A stretch of 7,396 bases of DNA from Synergistaceae bacterium (GTDB lineage Bacteria > Synergistota > Synergistia > Synergistales > Aminobacteriaceae), in the NCBI GenBank assembly GCA_009784305.1, contig WRBZ01000039.1:1-7396 (forward strand). Reading direction: 5' to 3'. The notes below the pieces were generated by a model. That model ran no database searches. It was given only the letters and a program-made list of their open reading frames with translations, and was not told the DNA's origin. Within the stretch, counting starts at the first letter, position 1, and each line of letters opens with the position of its first letter. Made by a program: the position numbers and the translations under genes. Below, in pieces: positions 3,966 through 7,396 of the stretch.

Positions 3966-6900
3966 GTTCTTTTCTGAATTTCGCGGCTCCAGTCCCTGCC
4001 GGAATGAGATGACCTATTATCACGCTCTCTTTAAGCCCAAGAAGCGGGTCTATCTGTCCCTTAACAGCAGCGCCTGCAAGAATTTGGGCTGTCTGTTGGA
4101 ATGACGCCGCGCTCAGGAAGCTTTCAGTGGCAAGCGCCGCTTTTGTAACTCCGTGAATAAACGGGCGGCATTCGGGGTTCTTACGTAGTTTTCTAACGAA
4201 AGAGAAACAATTTACAAAGCGCTTTTCTTCGGATTTAGCGCCTATAGAACGAACTACAAGCTCCGAAGGGGCAAGCTCGGAAATAGCTTCAATAACCGCT
4301 TCGTTGATATCTTTTCCCGCATCGATCACTACATTCCCTTTGTTGTCCACTATCGGTTCCAGGAGGATTTTTCCCGCAACTTTATGGCTTATGACCCTAA
4401 ACAGCAGGTTTTGGCGCGTGATGATCTTCTTCTGGTCATCAACTTCTATTTCAATTGCCATAGTAGCCCCGTCTATGAGGCCGCGCGTGACTGAACCGTC
4501 CACCAGTTGCGGAATATTGGATACCTCATCCCCGTTTGAATCGATAATTTTACTTAGAGGCTTTGCCCAGAATTCTCCGTTCATCAGGTCCGTTTTCAGA
4601 ACGTCAAGAACGTCTACCCTCTCAACATTGCTCCATTTACGGATCGACCTTATATCCTTATTGCGTATTTTTTCAAGGGTTTTAAGCGTTATCGCGCAAT
4701 CTGCCTGCGCAATCAACTTTCCGTTGTCATCCTTTATATCCTCCGCAAGCCACGCGGAATTTACGAATGCCTCCAACATAGCATGGTCGCGTACAAAAAC
4801 CGTTTGAGGTTTGCATGACGTTATCAATTTAAGCTGGCTGGCTGTAAGTTTTTCGCCCTCTTTTATTTCCACGCCGCTTTTGGAATTAAACTTTTTGATA
4901 AGCTCAAGCCCTTCCATTTGTTTACGGAAAGCTGCCTCCCCAACGACTACTATAATGTCTTCCCCTTTGTCCTCGATGATAAAATGAGTTACCTGATATT
5001 CAGGTTTTGCAAGTTCCCGTATTATGTCGCTATCAAGAGGTTTTCCTGCATATTTTGATAACTCGTCGTTCTGCCTTAACGTACCCTTGAATTTTTTCCC
5101 TGAGAATACTTCTATGGCTTCCTTTATGCTTGTTTCGTTTTCCTGCTTTATTTCTTCCATTTCCTTTTCTATATCCTGCAACCAAACAAGGTCTCCGACG
5201 ACAAGCGATGTATCCCCTTCCTCAACGACCCGGACACGGTTCACAGGAGCAACTTTGCGCAGAATAACTTCAATATGCTTATTGTTTATGGAGACGCCCT
5301 GTGAGCGATAAACATCCTGTATCTGGTCTACCAGCCATTGTTGAACGGCTTCGATCCCCTTTACTTCGAGAAGCTGCTGCGGGTCGTCGCTGCCTTCCGT
5401 AAGGCGGGTATCCTTTTGAACGTGTACCCCTTCGCGTATTTCATCGTTAAGTTCCTGAATCGCTGGAATATTTATTATAGTTGTCTCCGTTTCCGGATCA
5501 TCCACTCCATCCGGAATAATGAAAATTTTCCTCTTTCCGTCGGATATCCGTATTTCAGATATGACGCCGTCCACTCCGGCAAGGTACGCTATTTTCTTCG
5601 GGCGGCGGACTTCAAATAATTGCTCGATCCTTGGAAGGCCTTGTGTGATATCTTCCCCGGAAAGCCTGACGCCTCCTGTGTGGAATGTCCTCATCGTAAG
5701 CTGTGTGCCCGGTTCTCCAATAGACTGCGCTGCAACAACTCCCACAGCTTCACCTATTGGGACTTCCCGTCTCGCGGACAGATCCATTCCGTAGCATTTC
5801 TGACATACTCCATTACGCAATTCACATGAAAGCGGGCTTCTTATCCATAATTCTTCTTTCCCGTTTTCTTCGAGAGCTTTTTCTATCATTTTTGCTTTAT
5901 GATCATTGAGGATAAGCTCATTCTTTGCAATGACAAGTTTTCCGCTCCCGTCCTTTATATCTTCAAGGGAGTTACGGCCTACAATTCTCTCCGCAAGAGA
6001 GATCATGACCTTGCCGTCGCTCTTGAGTGGGCGCACAAGAACTCCTTTTTCGGTATGGCAGTCCTCCTCAGTGATTATTAAATCTTGGGATACATCGACA
6101 AGGCGCCGGGTAAGATAACCCGATTTTGCCGTTCTAAGCGCTGTATCAGCCAGGCCTTTTCTCGCTCCGTGAGTGGAAATGAAATATTCGAGCATATCCA
6201 TTCCTTCGCGGAAATTCGAAGTTATTGGGTAATCAATTATCCTGCCTGAAGGATCTGACACAAGCCCTCTGATTCCCGCCATTTGTCCCATTTGCCCGCG
6301 GCTTCCGCGAGCTCCAGAGTCCACCATCATGTGAAGCGGGTTACCCAACTCCATATTTTTAACTATACTGTCAGCGACAGCTTTAGCTGCATCTCCCCAT
6401 AGAACTTCTTTCTGAAACAGATATTCGTCCTCAGTCAAAAGCCCCATTTCATATTCGCTCTTGAGTTTTACATCCTGGTCACGGGCTTCCGATGTTATTG
6501 AGTATTTGTCCTCAGGTATTATTATCGAGCCTACTCCGAAGCTTATTCCGCTCCTAGCCGCCCAGTGATATCCAAGTTTCTTTATAGCGTCAAGCGTATT
6601 CACTATTGATGAGCGGTCAACTCTGTCGTATGCTTTATCAAGAAGCTTACCGACATTCTTTTTATCCATTTGGTCGTTTACATATAATAATTCCTCAGGA
6701 AGAACGCTGTTAAACAAAGCTCTGCCCGGTGTGGTTTGTATAAACACCATGGACCCAGGCTTAGTTTTTACGATTTCATTCTCTTCCGCTATTATAAAGT
6801 TCTTTTTTCCGCGATATTTGCGGCAGCCTGAAGGGGTGGAATTCCAGTTTTCACCGATTCTCAGCCAAATTTTTGCGTTTACATGCACCGTGCCATGGCT

Positions 6901-7396
6901 GAATGCCGATAGTACGTCGTCTATCGATGAAAAGTGCATCCCTTCGCCGTTCATTCCATCGCGCATGTTCGTCAGATAATAAATTCCAAGTATAATATCC
7001 TGCGTTGGAGTTACTACGGGCTTACCGCTTGCCGGCGAGAGCAGGTTGTTCGCGGAAAGCATTAGCAAACGGGATTCAGCTTGCGCCTCTATTGAAAGTG
7101 GCACATGCACCGCCATTTGGTCTCCGTCAAAGTCAGCGTTGAATGCCGTACATACCATCGGATGCAGCCTTATAGCTTTTCCTTCCATTAGAACAGGTTC
7201 AAATGCCTGAATTCCAAGCCTGTGCAGCGTAGGGGCGCGATTCAGCAATACGGGGTGGTCTCTCACTATTTCCTCAAGGATGCCCCAGATTTCCTCTTTG
7301 CCTCTTTCAATCACGCGCTTCGCGCTTTTTACATTTGGAGCCAGTCCGCGTTCCACAAGCTGGCGGATGACAAACGGCTTGAATAATTCAAGCGCC
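3940..7396 (-). CDS. rpoC: RNA polymerase beta' subunit (partial, 5' end beyond right edge) with a large C-terminal-region insertion
   Basis: About 1,150 C-terminal residues of beta' are present; the frame stays open to the right edge, where ALELFKPF is read. NADFDGDQM (7114-7140) carries the three catalytic aspartates that hold the active-site magnesium. The bridge helix (6103-6177) and trigger loop (about 5671-5724) are normal, and the trigger loop lacks the SI3-type insertion. The zinc-site cysteines are encoded at 6058-6060, 5824-5826, 5803-5805 and 5794-5796, spaced as in E. coli. The protein ends with the usual switch-1-like [17 protein letters not shown] (4102-4152) and LIPAGTG. Between [12 protein letters not shown] (starting near 5225) and that segment are about 340 residues, where Bacillus-type beta' has roughly 40. 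This insertion of about 300 residues is in frame with no stops. Neighbours normally found after rpoC in Bacillota (an L7Ae-like gene, rpsL) are absent. The GTG at 7354-7356 is an internal codon, not the start. Confidence 0.98.
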   Translation of the reverse strand, partial: ALELFKPFVIRQLVERGLAPNVKSAKRVIERGKEEIWGILEEIVRDHPVLLNRAPTLHRLGIQAFEPVLMEGKAIRLHPMVCTAFNADFDGDQMAVHVPLSIEAQAESRLLMLSANNLLSPASGKPVVTPTQDIILGIYYLTNMRDGMNGEGMHFSSIDDVLSAFSHGTVHVNAKIWLRIGENWNSTPSGCRKYRGKKNFIIAEENEIVKTKPGSMVFIQTTPGRALFNSVLPEELLYVNDQMDKKNVGKLLDKAYDRVDRSSIVNTLDAIKKLGYHWAARSGISFGVGSIIIPEDKYSITSEARDQDVKLKSEYEMGLLTEDEYLFQKEVLWGDAAKAVADSIVKNMELGNPLHMMVDSGARGSRGQMGQMAGIRGLVSDPSGRIIDYPITSNFREGMDMLEYFISTHGARKGLADTALRTAKSGYLTRRLVDVSQDLIITEEDCHTEKGVLVRPLKSDGKVMISLAERIVGRNSLEDIKDGSGKLVIAKNELILNDHKAKMIEKALEENGKEELWIRSPLSCELRNGVCQKCYGMDLSARREVPIGEAVGVVAAQSIGEPGTQLTMRTFHTGGVRLSGEDITQGLPRIEQLFEVRRPKKIAYLAGVDGVISEIRISDGKRKIFIIPDGVDDPETETTIINIPAIQELNDEIREGVHVQKDTRLTEGSDDPQQLLEVKGIEAVQQWLVDQIQDVYRSQGVSINNKHIEVILRKVAPVNRVRVVEEGDTSLVVGDLVWLQDIEKEMEEIKQENETSIKEAIEVFSGKKFKGTLRQNDELSKYAGKPLDSDIIRELAKPEYQVTHFIIEDKGEDIIVVVGEAAFRKQMEGLELIKKFNSKSGVEIKEGEKLTASQLKLITSCKPQTVFVRDHAMLEAFVNSAWLAEDIKDDNGKLIAQADCAITLKTLEKIRNKDIRSIRKWSNVERVDVLDVLKTDLMNGEFWAKPLSKIIDSNGDEVSNIPQLVDGSVTRGLIDGATMAIEIEVDDQKKIITRQNLLFRVISHKVAGKILLEPIVDNKGNVVIDAGKDINEAVIEAISELAPSELVVRSIGAKSEEKRFVNCFSFVRKLRKNPECRPFIHGVTKAALATESFLSAASFQQTAQILAGAAVKGQIDPLLGLKESVIIGHLIPAGTGAAKFRKEQPAPSKTT
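4183..5175 (-). other. Extra ~300-residue insertion in beta', with SBHM-like repeats
   Basis: This coding segment of rpoC has no counterpart in the Bacillus or E. coli beta' sequences I can recall at this site. It begins with a charged, probably coiled-coil stretch ([15 protein letters not shown]). It then holds three segments with a common pattern: a hydrophobic strand, D-x-x-G-K/N, Ile/Val-rich strand, 'xxI' and a helix, ending in a V/I-R pair. They lie at about 4786-4887, 4636-4752 and 4249-4380. The same pattern occurs once in the canonical part of the protein, just before the zinc site (5839-5988), in [20 protein letters not shown]. The best match is [15 protein letters not shown] in the insertion. 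Sandwich-barrel hybrid motifs (SBHM) form the known E. coli beta' insertion SI3, so the same fold is a reasonable but unproven reading here. Boundaries are approximate. Confidence 0.7.

Noticed and set aside
4304..4807. Plus-strand open frame of 167 codons, with others at 5024-5311 and 5338-5829
   Set aside because: All are antisense to rpoC. The Ser/Ile/Phe-rich translations are typical shadow frames of a highly conserved gene.
4183..5175. Insertion in rpoC as an intein or inserted mobile gene
   Set aside because: There are no intein splice-junction residues (Cys/Ser start with His-Asn before Cys/Ser/Thr) or endonuclease motifs, and the segment resembles beta' modules instead.
7354..7356. 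GTG as the start of rpoC
   Set aside because: The frame continues to the right edge and encodes the conserved ALELFKPF segment of beta', so the GTG is an internal valine.

Overview
The window is 7.4 kb of bacterial DNA in which every convincing gene lies on the minus strand, so it reads from right to left. The right half (3940 to the right edge) is the 3' three quarters of rpoC, the RNA polymerase beta' subunit. The left half is an anaerobic redox operon built around a tungsten/molybdenum enzyme of the aldehyde:ferredoxin oxidoreductase (AOR) family. In order of transcription it holds a MoaD/ThiS-like ubiquitin-fold protein, the AOR-family enzyme, a four-cluster ferredoxin, a cysteine-poor protein resembling the archaeal DUF2096 family, and an HdrC-like iron-sulfur protein that runs off the left edge.

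The organism is a bacterium, since beta' is a single bacterial-type chain, and almost certainly a strict anaerobe. The trigger loop lacks the large insertion found there in many Gram-negative bacteria, and Shine-Dalgarno-like sequences precede most starts. This fits a clostridial or peptococcal member of the Bacillota, such as a syntroph, acetogen or fermenter, but the phylum is an inference. No RNA gene, CRISPR array or transposase gene was seen.

Layout: <1-290 HdrC-like (3' end missing); 278-817 DUF2096-like; 817-1299 ferredoxin; 1324-3186 AOR-family catalytic subunit; 3187-3457 a GC-rich, palindrome-filled non-coding stretch; 3458-3805 MoaD-like; 3806-3939 an AT-rich gap with a strong promoter pointing into the redox operon; 3940->7396 rpoC (5' end missing). 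The last four redox genes are tightly packed: a 24-nt gap, a 1-nt TAATG overlap and a 13-nt overlap.

A likely scheme is that the AOR-family enzyme oxidises or reduces an organic substrate and passes electrons through the ferredoxin to an HdrC-type module, with partners probably encoded beyond the left edge. The MoaD-like protein may serve pterin cofactor maturation or may be a dedicated partner.

The most unusual feature is in rpoC. A stretch of about 300 residues is inserted between the region after the jaw and the switch-1-like segment near the C-terminus. It contains repeated segments resembling a motif found once in the normal part of the same protein.
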